Shown here piece by piece: positions 33,683 through 33,798 of a stretch of 33,798 nucleotides of DNA. The notes below the pieces were generated by a model. That model had not been told where the DNA came from. It made no database searches and saw only the letters and a program-made list of their open reading frames with translations. Position 1 is the first letter of the stretch; every line of letters starts with the position of its first letter. Source of the stretch: an uncultured Bacteroidia bacterium (GTDB lineage Bacteria; Bacteroidota; Bacteroidia; Bacteroidales; Prolixibacteraceae). The stretch is taken from contig CAIVGL010000127.1 of NCBI GenBank assembly GCA_903905505.1, forward strand, positions 1 through 33,798, read 5' to 3'. The position numbers were made by a program, and so were the translations under genes.

Positions 33683-33798
33683 AAAAGAGAAGCTGAGACC
33701 TGATCTGCGGTTTGGTTTTCTGATTTTTGATCGTATTAGACAATTCGTTGTCTAAGATTCTAGCAGCTGAATTGTCTTGCCATTGCAGATTGAAAAAA
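33645..33798 (-). CDS. Probable C-terminus of a gene cut by the right window edge
   Basis: A minus-strand frame is open from the window edge (first full codon at 33797) to a TGA at 33645-33647, giving 50 residues beginning FFNLQWQDNSAARILDNELS and ending FYDYLSEKNATQP. Composition looks protein-like (hydrophilic, mixed helix formers), but 50 codons is short and no family is recognised. It would overlap the start of the helical-repeat gene by 38 bp, or by 17 bp if that gene uses its internal ATG. Translational coupling would be expected if both are real. Confidence 0.4.
   Translation of the reverse strand, partial: FFNLQWQDNSAARILDNELSNTIKNQKTKPQIRSQLLFYDYLSEKNATQP

Noticed and set aside
33736-33755. 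Hairpin with 8-bp arms and a TTCG loop
   Set aside because: No T-run follows on either strand and it falls inside the probable coding tail at the right edge, so it is not called a terminator.
1-33798. CRISPR arrays, tRNA or rRNA genes, prophage or defence modules
   Set aside because: No regularly spaced direct repeats, no cloverleaf-like sequences and no phage or defence protein families were seen; nearly all of the window is accounted for by metabolic and housekeeping genes.

Overview
The window comes from a member of the Bacteroidota, most likely the Bacteroidales or a related order. The evidence is a SusC/SusD-type outer-membrane nutrient system, promoter-like TAnnTTTG boxes upstream of several genes, poor Shine-Dalgarno sites, an HU-CCDC81/SPOR fusion protein and a moderately AT-rich sequence. 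It reads as ordinary chromosome with no tRNA, rRNA, CRISPR array or phage. The only mobile gene is one lone Y1 (IS200-like/REP-associated) transposase.

Left third (1-14053): a maltose/maltodextrin utilisation locus. On the minus strand, susC, susD, a susE-like lipoprotein gene and a truncated FN3-like lipoprotein gene run off the left edge. Divergently on the plus strand lie a LacI-family regulator and then a compact operon: MFS disaccharide importer, beta-phosphoglucomutase, GH65 maltose phosphorylase and a periplasmic GH13 neopullulanase/cyclomaltodextrinase, closed by a perfect bidirectional terminator. The inferred flow is: maltooligosaccharides cross the outer membrane through SusCD, are trimmed by the GH13 enzyme, maltose enters by the MFS carrier, is phosphorolysed to glucose plus beta-glucose-1-phosphate, and PgmB makes glucose-6-phosphate. 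LacI-type palindromes (core GCAAACGTTTGC) lie in the divergent region and again just downstream of lacI, the second being a perfect 24-bp palindrome.

Middle (14057-21770): a phosphate locus made of PiT transporter, DUF47/PhoU-divergent protein and a membrane-anchored PhoU-like helical protein, divergent from a PhoR-like kinase and PhoB-like regulator. RpoN (sigma-54) and asparaginyl-tRNA synthetase follow.

Right part (21932-33798): a small unknown protein, an aldo/keto reductase, an FHS-family sugar transporter with a ROK glucokinase (which would also use the free glucose released by maltose phosphorylase), a SixA-like phosphatase, an OsmC protein, riboflavin synthase, the HU-CCDC81/SPOR protein, galE-rfbB for nucleotide sugars, a small secreted protein, the Y1 transposase, a membrane/GNAT fusion, a small membrane protein, a helical-repeat protein and the probable tail of another gene at the right edge.

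No clearly new defence or mobile system is visible. The features most worth checking are the operator layout of the maltose locus, the detached membrane-tethered PhoU-like protein beside a PhoR without a PAS domain, a possibly leaderless gene, and hairpins around the Y1 transposase.
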